A DNA stretch of 26,528 nucleotides, taken from assembly GCA_964580525.1 (NCBI GenBank), contig CAZOKN010000027.1, forward strand, positions 1 to 26,528, read 5' to 3'. This document shows, one piece after another, positions 16,401 to 23,381 of this stretch; the first letter of the stretch is position 1; each line of letters begins with the position of its first letter. The notes under the pieces were generated by a model. That model did no database searches and had not been told where the DNA came from. It was given only the letters and a program-made list of their open reading frames with translations. This stretch comes from CAZOKN01 sp964580525. Its GTDB lineage: Bacteria > Pseudomonadota > Alphaproteobacteria > Rickettsiales > UBA6187. A program made the translations under genes and the position numbers.

Positions 16401-18317
16401 GTCATTCAGTTTTGGCTTTTTCAAACCTTTTACTGAAAATCTAAAGCGATGTATCCAAATAGATTTTTCTGTCGAAGTTGGGCTGGCGAGATAAGTGTGC
16501 TCGTCAATAGTGTTCAAGCCCATATTTTCCATAATAGGCATGATTTTAGACAAAGATATCTGCGCTTCCGGGCTGTAGACTTTGAATTCAAAAATCTCAG
16601 AAGTTCCTTCTAATGACTCATAAAGGTCAAAAGAAATCAGACCGGTTTCGATAACTTTTTCAATCTGTAAAATATCGTAATAAGCATCTTCTGTAGAAAA
16701 TCTGTTTTGATAACTAACTGAAAAAGCTTCTTTATAATCAGAGAAAAGTTTTTCACCTTTTTTCTCACCGAAACGTTTATAAAGCTCTTCTTCAAAATCA
16801 TCAGACCAGAGTCTTGCAGCTTTTTCTAGCTTCTTTTCTATTTCAGCAAGGCTGTAATCAGGAAGTTTACCAGGTTTTGTTTTAACAATAATTTGAACCC
16901 TTGCCAAATGCGATTCTGCTATTTGTGTATAGTGATTTACTATTGTGCCTTTGAAAGACGAAACTAATATTTTTTCCATTTTACGACGAAGTTCTGTGCT
17001 CATGCGGTCGCGTGGAATAAATATTATGCAGCTTACAAAACGCTCCAATTCATCTTTACGCAAAAATAAACGCACTTTTGGCTGAACAGACAATATAACA
17101 ATACCCAAAGAAGCTTCAAAAAGTTCAGCTTCGCTACTTTGTAGAAGCTCGTCGCGTGGAAAATCTTCAAGAATTGCAGCAAGAGCTTTACCGCTGTGGC
17201 CAGTATTTGAGAAACCAGAGCGTTGTCTTACAGATTCAATTTTTTGTCTTATGATAGGAATGCTTTGCGCACTCTGATAATAAACTTTTGAAGTGAATAG
17301 ACCAATAAAGCGATGTTCTCCAACAACATTTCCATGTTCGTCTACGCGCTTTATGCCAATATAATCCATATGAACAGGGCGGTGCACCAAAGACTTCTTA
17401 TTTGCCTTCGTAATTTCAAGTAAGGTTTGGTTTTTACCCATCAAAGGGTTGCCGTTTTTTTGAATTTCTTTGTAATTCCTAGGCAGAACTTCAGGGTCGC
17501 CAAGCTTTAAAATTCCAAGCTCTGAGCCTCTAACTATCTCTAGGGAAGAATTTTTTACGTTATATTCTATATAACCAAGGAAAACGAAATTGCCATTTTT
17601 TAACCACTCAAGAAACTCTTTTATTTCTGTAGTATTTTCGTTTAGCAACTTTCTTTCAACGTTTGATAATCTATCACCAATAACAACAGCAGAAGCTGAT
17701 AATTCAGTAATTGAATAATTAGCTTTTTGTAGCATGTCATGCCAATCTTCAACTGCAACTTTGATAGCATTTAGAACTCTCTCTATGCCAGCCTCAAGTT
17801 TCTTTATGTATTCCTTGTCAGAGATGTGAGAAACTTGCAAATGAATCACAGACTCAGCATCGCCATTAATATGGCCGCCTTTTATAGCTGCAACTTCTGT
17901 TAAATTTCCGGCTTTATCGCGTACGGCATGAATAACCGGGTGTGAAAGCAGGTAAATTTTTAAATCATGCCTGGTTAGCTCTTCTATTATCGAATCAACG
18001 ATAAATGGTTTATCGTCATTTATCATTTCAATGATGGTGTAATCGCTTGTCCAACCATCTTTTTCCATAGTTGGATTGAATATTTTAATTTTAGGGCCGC
18101 CTTTTTTTCTTTCTTTGAAAAATTCGAAAGCATTAAGGACGATAGAGCAGAGCTCTTCTGTTTTATAGCGGGATAAATCTTCCGCAGGAACAAATTTATA
18201 AAATTCTTCTGTGAACTCTTCTAAACCAGCCTTTAGCAGGGATTTAGAGCTTTTTGAGATTTTTTCAAGAACGGCGCTTGTTATTTTTTTTGCCGTTTTA
18301 AAATGTGAATTAACCAT
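13461..18317 (-). CDS. gdh: NAD-specific glutamate dehydrogenase, large (~180 kDa) type
   Basis: Oxidatively deaminates glutamate to 2-oxoglutarate and ammonia with NAD, feeding carbon to the TCA cycle. The 1618 residues match the L-GDH180 family (PF05088), with a long N-terminal ACT-like regulatory half, a central catalytic region and a C-terminal helical part. Landmarks are RWSDRREDFRTEVLGLMKAQ (near 826), VIIPVGSKGGFVVK with the substrate lysine (about 850–860), VVGIGDMSGDVFGNGLLMS (about 990–1005), NGGIGTYVKS, EGGNLGFTQLGRIEYAL and GVDCSDHEVNIKI. In Caulobacter the homologue GdhZ also influences FtsZ; I do not claim that here. It is read toward the origin, head-on to replication, unlike most right-arm genes. 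An AAGAGA motif precedes the ATG. Confidence 0.95.
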   Translation of the reverse strand: MVNSHFKTAKKITSAVLEKISKSSKSLLKAGLEEFTEEFYKFVPAEDLSRYKTEELCSIVLNAFEFFKERKKGGPKIKIFNPTMEKDGWTSDYTIIEMINDDKPFIVDSIIEELTRHDLKIYLLSHPVIHAVRDKAGNLTEVAAIKGGHINGDAESVIHLQVSHISDKEYIKKLEAGIERVLNAIKVAVEDWHDMLQKANYSITELSASAVVIGDRLSNVERKLLNENTTEIKEFLEWLKNGNFVFLGYIEYNVKNSSLEIVRGSELGILKLGDPEVLPRNYKEIQKNGNPLMGKNQTLLEITKANKKSLVHRPVHMDYIGIKRVDEHGNVVGEHRFIGLFTSKVYYQSAQSIPIIRQKIESVRQRSGFSNTGHSGKALAAILEDFPRDELLQSSEAELFEASLGIVILSVQPKVRLFLRKDELERFVSCIIFIPRDRMSTELRRKMEKILVSSFKGTIVNHYTQIAESHLARVQIIVKTKPGKLPDYSLAEIEKKLEKAARLWSDDFEEELYKRFGEKKGEKLFSDYKEAFSVSYQNRFSTEDAYYDILQIEKVIETGLISFDLYESLEGTSEIFEFKVYSPEAQISLSKIMPIMENMGLNTIDEHTYLASPTSTEKSIWIHRFRFSVKGLKKPKLNDIKKNFENAVFKTWFGEIQNDALNKLILISNLKWRDVVLLRAYSKYLQQSDFSYSQTYIQESLGNHPTLVKNLVELFYSRFDPEFEKNRDTAKKDILAEIEKTLGNVSNLAEDRIIRGFIDLILATNRTNYFQKNADNNFKDYVSFKLNSKSISWLPEPKPYAEIFVYSSRVEGIHLRGGKVARGGLRWSDRREDFRTEVLGLMKAQMTKNSVIIPVGSKGGFVVKQPPLEGGREAFMNEGIECYKTFLRGLLDITDNLSGGKTVAPKMVVRHDGDDPYLVVAADKGTATFSDIANSVAAEYNFWLGDAFASGGSVGYDHKKMGITARGAWISVERHFREMGVDVSKDDFTVVGIGDMSGDVFGNGLLMSKHIKMVAAFNHLHIFIDPNPNPAESFKERQRMFKLPRSTWADYNATLISKGGGIFERKAKSIKLTKEIQTLLDITSNEVTPDELIKYILTAKVDLLWNGGIGTYVKSKSETNEQVGDKTNDSLRINGGQLRAKVIGEGGNLGFTQLGRIEYALNGGHLNTDAIDNSAGVDCSDHEVNIKIALGQANQAGRLTIAARNKLLETMTDEVAELVLQDNRLQTQALTVAQLQGNSILEILGRFISALEKDGLLNRAIEFLPNKDEINRRNAEGKGLTRPELSVVMAYSKIVLYEDLLKSNLPDDAYYKDDLVRYFPEELSAKFMTDIEKHPLRREIIATSVTNSLINRIGAALFYHIKEDTGVSSCDIARAYTVTREIFDLRTLWEEVSAIKGVNIEQQKELFMEIQNIVERTCIWFIRHYPQPLKIADTIKKFAPGIKDLHGCLSKVIPASLKEVFEVRLNRYKEYGLSNALAEKIAGLEIMSSACDIVQVASQAHLKVSVVAKVYFELGTRLNLGWIRRIIGKMSPHSYWQRISYKTLVDELFDQQRRLTSEVIKDLCNDKECGNSVETWANDNAKHLERYDSFINDLKVTEEHDSSTIIIALRKVKEICAN

Positions 18318-18481
18318 ATAATTTGATCTCTTGAACTAAGGTTAATAAGATTAAATTGGTAGCTGATGCGACTTTGCTATACCATTTTATTTTAGCATTG
18401 TGTATATAAAAGTTTTAAAATTAATATTAATTTACGTTTTATAAGAAAAAGCGTTCTAAAACATATATAAATTCTGGAAAT

Positions 18482-19813
18482 ATGGATACAATTTTTGCAC
18501 TGGCAACAGCGCCAATAAAATCCGGCGTTGCAATAATAAGAATTTCCGGTGAAGCGGCGGCGAATTGTGCGTCTGTCGTTACGAAAAAGTCATTGCCTAA
18601 ACCAAGGCTAGCACAGCTAAGTAAATTTTATAATCCTGCTAATGGCGAACTGATAGATGAGGGTGTTATCCTTTGGTTTCCAGCTCCTGCAAGCTTTACG
18701 GGAGAGGATGTTGTTGAATTACATACACACGGTAGTTTGGCTGTTATCAACGAAATCTTTTCTGTTCTATCGTCGATAAAAGGTGTCAGGATGGCAGAGC
18801 CAGGAGAATTCTCAAGGCGTGCATTTGAAAATAATAAAATGGATTTAACAGAGGCGGAAGGCCTAGCAGATCTTATTGATTCAGAAACTAAAGCTCAAGC
18901 TAAGCAGGCTTTGTTGCAAAAACAAGGACATCTTAAAATTTTGTACGAAGAGTGGCGCAGTAATATCATAAAGATCCTCGCGCATGTTGAAGCTTATATA
19001 GATTTTCCTGATGAAGAAATACCAACAGACGTTGTAGAGCAGATAACCGGTAATGTTGGGAATCTTATAAAATCCATAGAAACACACTTAAACGACAATA
19101 GGAGAGGGGAGAGACTTAGATCTGGTCTGAGTGTTGTTATTCTGGGTGCGCCGAATGTAGGAAAATCCTCATTAATAAACTGTTTGGCAAGGCGTGATGT
19201 GGCAATCGTATCCGATATTGCTGGAACAACAAGGGATATAATAGAGGTGCATTTGGATCTTAAAGGCTATCCAGTTGTTTTGGTGGATACTGCTGGTATA
19301 AGAGAAAAAGCTGACTTGATAGAAAAAGAGGGCATAAGGCGTGCTATAGAAAGAAGCGAAAATGCCGATTTAAAAATAGTTATGTTTGATGCTAAGGATT
19401 TTCCATCTGTTGATATAAAAACTCGTAAAATGATAGATAGTAATTCTATAGTTGTTATAAATAAAGTTGATGAGGGTAGGAAAATAGCTATTCCTAAAGA
19501 GCTTTCTGACTATAAGCCAATATCTATATCTGTTAATGAAAAGAGCGGTATAGATAATCTATTAAATTGCCTTGAAAATAAGGCTATTAAAGCTATGGAG
19601 GTTTCTTCTGCTCCGGTTATAACCAGACAACGCCATAGAGCCTTGTTGCAAGACTCTCTTTTATGTTTGAAATCTTTTGATTTAAATAAAGATATAGAAT
19701 TGGTGGCAGAAGATTTGCACGGAGCTGCGAGCGCAATAGGAAAAATAACCGGTCATATAGGGGTGGAAGACATTCTCGACGTAGTGTTTAGTAGCTTTTG
19801 TATAGGAAAATAG
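18482..19813 (+). CDS. mnmE: tRNA modification GTPase MnmE
   Basis: With MnmG, forms the cmnm5 group on wobble uridine 34 of several tRNAs, using methylene-tetrahydrofolate, glycine and GTP. The 443 residues contain the N-terminal folate-binding domain (DTIFALATAPIKSGVAIIRISG, GEFSRRAFENNKMDLTEAEGLADLID), the inserted G domain with G1 GAPNVGKSS (about 220–228), the switch region AGTTRD, G3 DTAGIRE and G4 NKVD, and the C-terminal FCIGK with the catalytic Cys. All expected motifs are intact. A 164-bp gap separates it from divergent gdh, in which I see no clear promoter. mnmG follows after 105 bp containing a parS site and a candidate promoter. Confidence 0.97.
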   Translation: MDTIFALATAPIKSGVAIIRISGEAAANCASVVTKKSLPKPRLAQLSKFYNPANGELIDEGVILWFPAPASFTGEDVVELHTHGSLAVINEIFSVLSSIKGVRMAEPGEFSRRAFENNKMDLTEAEGLADLIDSETKAQAKQALLQKQGHLKILYEEWRSNIIKILAHVEAYIDFPDEEIPTDVVEQITGNVGNLIKSIETHLNDNRRGERLRSGLSVVILGAPNVGKSSLINCLARRDVAIVSDIAGTTRDIIEVHLDLKGYPVVLVDTAGIREKADLIEKEGIRRAIERSENADLKIVMFDAKDFPSVDIKTRKMIDSNSIVVINKVDEGRKIAIPKELSDYKPISISVNEKSGIDNLLNCLENKAIKAMEVSSAPVITRQRHRALLQDSLLCLKSFDLNKDIELVAEDLHGAASAIGKITGHIGVEDILDVVFSSFCIGK

Positions 19814-19835
19814 GATTGGTTTCTATTCTAATACG

Positions 19836-19864
19836 TTGCTATATTGAGATATTTTTGCTATATT
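19836..19864 (+). promoter_or_regulatory. Candidate sigma-70 promoter for mnmG
   Basis: TTGCTA (19836–19841), 17-bp spacer, TATATT (19859–19864): four and five of six consensus matches. The predicted start near 19871 falls just before parS site 1 (19878–19893). It lies after the mnmE stop and 55 bp before mnmG. Confidence 0.5.
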
Positions 19865-19877
19865 ACCCGCGCTTGAA

Positions 19878-19893
19878 TGTTTCACGTGAAACA
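19878..19893. promoter_or_regulatory. parS: parS site 1
   Basis: TGTTTCACGTGAAACA, the full palindromic ParB-binding consensus. With flanking bases the palindrome extends to 18 bp (19877–19894). It lies in the mnmE–mnmG gap, directly downstream of a candidate promoter, 25 bp before the mnmG ATG. Confidence 0.93.
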
Positions 19894-19918
19894 TATTAAA
19901 TTTTTTTAGAAATATTTT

Positions 19919-21796
19919 ATGAATAAATACGATGTTGTTGTCATAGGTGCCGGACATGCCGGTTGTGAGGCTGCTGCTGGTTCTGCCAGGGTTGGCGCTA
20001 AAACTCTTTTGATTACAAACAAGCAAGATAATCTTGGTGAAATGTCCTGTAATCCAGCAATTGGTGGAATTGCCAAGGGTGTTATAGTTAGAGAAATCGA
20101 TGCTTTAGATGGCATAATGGCCAGGGCTATTGATAAAGCTGGTATCCACTATCGTATTTTGAATGAAAGCAAAGGTCCAGCTGTGTGGGGGCCGAGAGCC
20201 CAAGCTGATAGAAAATTATATAAAAAAGCCGTTCAGGAAATATTATTTGATTATCCAAATTTATCTATCAAATATGTATCAGTTGAAAATATAGTTGTAG
20301 AAAATAATGTTATTAAGGGCATAACTACCGCGGAAGGTGAATTTATATCGACTCCTAAGGTTGTTTTAACAACCGGAACCTTTCTGAAGGGGCTTATTCA
20401 TATAGGTGAAAAAAGAGTTGAGGCTGGAAGAGTTGGTGAAAAACCATCAATAGGACTTTCTGACACTTTGTACGGGCTTGGTTTGAATATGGGTCGTTTA
20501 AAAACCGGCACACCCCCAAGATTGGATGGAAAAACTATTAATTGGTCGATATTGCAACCGCAGCCGGGAGATAATCCGCCGCGGCCGTTTTCCTATATGA
20601 CAGATGTTGTTAGGGTGCCCCAAATTAGTTGCTATATTACAAAAACCTCACCTGAAACTAAAAAAATAATACAGGAAAATGTTCATAAATCGCCTATGTA
20701 TTCTGGCCAAATAAAGAGTATAGGACCTAGATATTGTCCATCAATTGAAGATAAAATAGTACGCTTTGCAGATAAAGAAACTCATCAAATTTTCCTTGAG
20801 CCCGAAGGTTTGGATGACGATACAGTATATCCAAATGGCATATCAACATCGTTGCCAGAAGAAGTTCAGCTGGCGATTTTGAAAACTATAAATGGTCTTG
20901 AAAATGCACGTATGATTCGTCCTGGTTATGCAATAGAATATGATTTTGTTGATCCTCGTGAGCTTCAGCCGACATTGGAAACTAAAAAAGTTTCAGGGCT
21001 TTATCTCGCTGGCCAAATAAATGGAACGACTGGTTATGAAGAGGCGGCAGGGCAGGGTATTGTTGCTGGTATAAATGCGGCTTTATCTGCGTCTGGTTCA
21101 AAAATTCCATTTATAATAGATAGATCGGATGCTTATATAGGTGTGATGATTGATGATTTAATAACTTTAGGTACTAAAGAGCCTTATCGTATGTTTACGT
21201 CAAGGGCAGAATATCGTTTAAGTATAAGATCAGATAACGCAGATTTGCGTTTGACGCCAATGGGGCAAAAAATATCGTGTTTATCAACGGAAAGAGAAGC
21301 TGCTTTTTCTAAAAAAGAAAACGAGATTAAAGAATATAGAGATCTATTTCAATCGCTGAAGCTAAGTCCTAATGAAGCAAAAAAACACAATATTTCTTTA
21401 AATATGGACGGCATTAAAAGAAGTGCGATGGAATTGTTAGGTCATAATAATATATCGTTTGAAGATATTAAAAAAGTTTGGCCACAAATTTCTGGTATAA
21501 GTGGCCAAGCACTTAATCAGTTAAAAATTGAAGCGGTTTATGTGTCTTATCTAGATAAGCAAAAGAGTGAAATTGAGCTTTTCAAGAAGAGTGAAAAAGT
21601 CAAAATACCGGAAGATTTTGATTATGACTCTAAAATTATTAGCCTTTCCAATGAAGTTAGACTTAAACTAAAAGCTGCAAAACCAGCAAATTTAGGTGCT
21701 GCAGGTCGCGTTCCGGGAGTTACCCCAGCAGCGGTTATGGCTATTATGGTAGCTATAAAGCAAAAAGAAAGCGAAAAAACGTCAAATGCTGCGTAG
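19919..21796 (+). CDS. mnmG: tRNA uridine 5-carboxymethylaminomethyl modification enzyme MnmG (GidA)
   Basis: FAD- and NADH-dependent partner of MnmE in wobble-uridine modification. The 625 residues are the normal long MnmG form. It has the FAD Rossmann motif VVVIGAGHAGCEAA (about 6–19), the signature LGEMSCNPAIGGIAKG, GPAVWGPRAQADR, GRLKTGTPPRLDG, RYCPSIEDKIVRF, HQIFLEPEG, the second nucleotide motif SGLYLAGQINGTTGYEEAAGQG (about 360–382), and the C-terminal AAGRVPGVTPAAVMAI needed for MnmE/tRNA contact. The parS and candidate promoter upstream could allow transcription separate from mnmE. It is followed by a 98-bp gap with parS site 2. Confidence 0.97.
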   Translation: MNKYDVVVIGAGHAGCEAAAGSARVGAKTLLITNKQDNLGEMSCNPAIGGIAKGVIVREIDALDGIMARAIDKAGIHYRILNESKGPAVWGPRAQADRKLYKKAVQEILFDYPNLSIKYVSVENIVVENNVIKGITTAEGEFISTPKVVLTTGTFLKGLIHIGEKRVEAGRVGEKPSIGLSDTLYGLGLNMGRLKTGTPPRLDGKTINWSILQPQPGDNPPRPFSYMTDVVRVPQISCYITKTSPETKKIIQENVHKSPMYSGQIKSIGPRYCPSIEDKIVRFADKETHQIFLEPEGLDDDTVYPNGISTSLPEEVQLAILKTINGLENARMIRPGYAIEYDFVDPRELQPTLETKKVSGLYLAGQINGTTGYEEAAGQGIVAGINAALSASGSKIPFIIDRSDAYIGVMIDDLITLGTKEPYRMFTSRAEYRLSIRSDNADLRLTPMGQKISCLSTEREAAFSKKENEIKEYRDLFQSLKLSPNEAKKHNISLNMDGIKRSAMELLGHNNISFEDIKKVWPQISGISGQALNQLKIEAVYVSYLDKQKSEIELFKKSEKVKIPEDFDYDSKIISLSNEVRLKLKAAKPANLGAAGRVPGVTPAAVMAIMVAIKQKESEKTSNAA

Positions 21797-21818
21797 TTTT
21801 ATCATTTAGATATTTGAA

Positions 21819-21834
21819 TGTTTCACGTGAAACC
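21819..21834. promoter_or_regulatory. parS: parS site 2
   Basis: TGTTTCACGTGAAACC, 15 of 16 bases of the palindromic consensus. It lies in the mnmG–rsmG gap, two bases upstream of a candidate −35 element. A 22-bp stretch around it (21817–21838) is identical to that around parS site 3 (21928–21949). Confidence 0.9.
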
Positions 21835-21836
21835 TT

Positions 21837-21865
21837 TTGACCTTCACATTATATTTATCTAATAT
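21837..21865 (+). promoter_or_regulatory. Candidate promoter for rsmG–parA–parB
   Basis: TTGACC (21837–21842), 17-bp spacer, TAATAT (21860–21865): five and four of six consensus matches. It lies 30 bp before the rsmG ATG and immediately after parS site 2, so ParB bound there could modulate the par operon. Confidence 0.4.
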
Positions 21866-21894
21866 CAGCAAATAGCCACTTTTCTGATATTTAT

Positions 21895-22524
21895 ATGAAT
21901 TATTATTCCGAACTTAACAAAATAACCAATGTTTCACGTGAAACCTTTTCTGAATTGGAAGAGTTTGCAAATCTTGTTTTGAAGTGGAATCAAAAAATCA
22001 ATCTTGTAAGTAAGAAAATAACTATAAATGAGCTGTGGGAGAGGCATATTATTGATTCTGCCCAGCTTATTCCATTGGTTAAAGAGGCTAAGATTATTAC
22101 TGATTTTGGTAGTGGGGGAGGCTTTCCTGGGGTTGTTTTGGCAATTCTGACCAAGGCAGAAGTCAATTTGGTTGAAAGTGACGAGAGGAAATGCGCCTTT
22201 TTGAGAGAGGCATCTAGCAAATTGCCAATTAATATAAAAATACATAACAACAGAATTGAAAAAATAACTCCATGGCAAAGTGATGTTTTAACGGCAAGAG
22301 CGTTAGCTTCTATGGAAGAGTTATTCAAGCTGTTGGAGAAATTTGTGGATAAAAGTAAATTTTGTATTTTCCTAAAAGGACAAAATGTGGTAGAAGAAAT
22401 AAAAGAAGCATCAAGATATTGGGATTTTGACTATAAATTACACCCAAGTATCACAGATGAGCTTGCCAGGGTTGTCTGCGTAACCCGTTTAAATAAAATA
22501 GGAAAGGAGTCTTCCGATGCCTAA
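21895..22524 (+). CDS. rsmG: 16S rRNA (guanine-527-N7)-methyltransferase RsmG (GidB)
   Basis: Uses S-adenosylmethionine to methylate G527 of 16S rRNA. The 209 residues are normal for the family. Visible are FANLVLKWNQKINLVSKK near residues 23–40, ELWERHIIDSAQL, the SAM-binding DFGSGGGFPGVVLAIL near 72–87, LVESDERKCAFLREAS, and TARALASMEELF. Residues 12–18 read NVSRETF, encoded by an in-frame parS site; this signature recurs in RsmG proteins of bacteria with parS in the gene. parA starts 8 bp before the stop, behind an AAGGAG motif inside the rsmG frame, so expression of RsmG and ParA is probably linked. Confidence 0.96.
   Translation: MNYYSELNKITNVSRETFSELEEFANLVLKWNQKINLVSKKITINELWERHIIDSAQLIPLVKEAKIITDFGSGGGFPGVVLAILTKAEVNLVESDERKCAFLREASSKLPINIKIHNNRIEKITPWQSDVLTARALASMEELFKLLEKFVDKSKFCIFLKGQNVVEEIKEASRYWDFDYKLHPSITDELARVVCVTRLNKIGKESSDA
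21930..21945. promoter_or_regulatory. parS: parS site 3, inside rsmG
   Basis: TGTTTCACGTGAAACC lies within codons 12–17 of rsmG. It is simultaneously protein-coding (N-V-S-R-E-T) and an apparent ParB-binding site, 111 bp after site 2. Confidence 0.9.
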
Positions 22525-23314
22525 AATAGCCAATGATAATAGTAAAATAATATCCATAGCCAATCAAAAAGGTGGTGTAGGAAAAACTACTACAACAGTA
22601 AATTTAGCGACTGCGCTTGCAGCTTCAGGAAAAAAAATCCTTTTAGTTGATTTGGATCCGCAGGGTAATGCCAGTACCGGTTTTGGTGTTGAGCGCGGCG
22701 ATAGGGTTGGTACTATATATGATGTTTTTGCTGAAAATGTTACCGCAAAAGATGCAATATTGGGAACTGAAATACCAGGATTGGACATTATAGTATCTAC
22801 AGTTGATCTTTCTGCTGCAGAAATAGAATTAGTAGGAATTGAGGGCAGAGAGTTTATATTAAAAACGAAATTGAAAGAAATTTCTCCTGAGTATGATTAT
22901 ATTTTAATCGATTGCCCTCCGTCACTTGGTCTATTAACTTTGAATGCATTGGTAGCTTCCGATGCGGTTATGATACCATTGCAATGTGAGTTTTATGCTC
23001 TTGAAGGTTTGAGTCATTTATTAAAAACTATAGAAAAAGTAAAAAAACATCTGAACCCTTCTTTGCAAATCAACGGCGTTGTTTTGACTATGCATGACAG
23101 GAGAAATAATCTTACTGAGCAGGTTGAAGTGGATGTGCGCGGATATTTGGGAGACAATGTTTATAAGACGGTTATTCCAAGAAATATAAAAATATCAGAA
23201 GCGCCTTCACATGGAAAGCCAGCAATAATATATGATTATAAATGTCCTGGCTCAATGGCTTATATACATTTAGCGAAAGAAATGTTGAAGAGAGAGAAAA
23301 AATTAGCAAGTTAA
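22517..23314 (+). CDS. parA: Chromosome partitioning ATPase ParA (Soj)
   Basis: Deviant-Walker ATPase that forms a nucleoid-bound gradient pulling ParB–parS complexes, and hence replicated origins, apart. The 265 residues match chromosomal ParA and lack the N-terminal DNA-binding domain of plasmid type Ia ParA. The deviant Walker A KGGVGKTTTT is at 18–27 with the signature Lys, ILLVDLDPQGNAS is at 41–53, and the Walker B region is DYILIDCPPSLGLLTLNAL. The C-terminal PRNIKISEAPSHGKPAI is typical of chromosomal ParA. AAGGAG (22503–22508) precedes the ATG. The gene overlaps rsmG by 8 bp; parS site 4 begins two bases after the stop. Confidence 0.97.
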   Translation: MPKIANDNSKIISIANQKGGVGKTTTTVNLATALAASGKKILLVDLDPQGNASTGFGVERGDRVGTIYDVFAENVTAKDAILGTEIPGLDIIVSTVDLSAAEIELVGIEGREFILKTKLKEISPEYDYILIDCPPSLGLLTLNALVASDAVMIPLQCEFYALEGLSHLLKTIEKVKKHLNPSLQINGVVLTMHDRRNNLTEQVEVDVRGYLGDNVYKTVIPRNIKISEAPSHGKPAIIYDYKCPGSMAYIHLAKEMLKREKKLAS

Positions 23315-23338
23315 AATGTTTCACGTGAAACATTTTAA
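23311..23338. promoter_or_regulatory. parS: parS site 4 within a 28-bp perfect palindrome
   Basis: The 16-bp consensus TGTTTCACGTGAAACA occupies 23317–23332. The inverted symmetry continues six bases on each side (TTAAAA and TTTTAA), giving a 28-bp perfect palindrome that begins at the last codons of parA. It lies 44 bp before the parB start. Confidence 0.93.
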
Positions 23339-23381
23339 TTATAAATTACAAATATAAAAACGGAAAAGGTGGATGAAGAGA

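Noticed and set aside
18418..18433. 16-bp palindrome AAATTAATATTAATTT upstream of mnmE
   Set aside because: Only A and T in a very AT-rich spacer; does not fit CtrA spacing or a known operator.
22344..22352. Exact DnaA box TGTGGATAA in rsmG
   Set aside because: A single isolated 9-mer in coding sequence (V-D-K), expected by chance in AT-rich DNA; no cluster around it.
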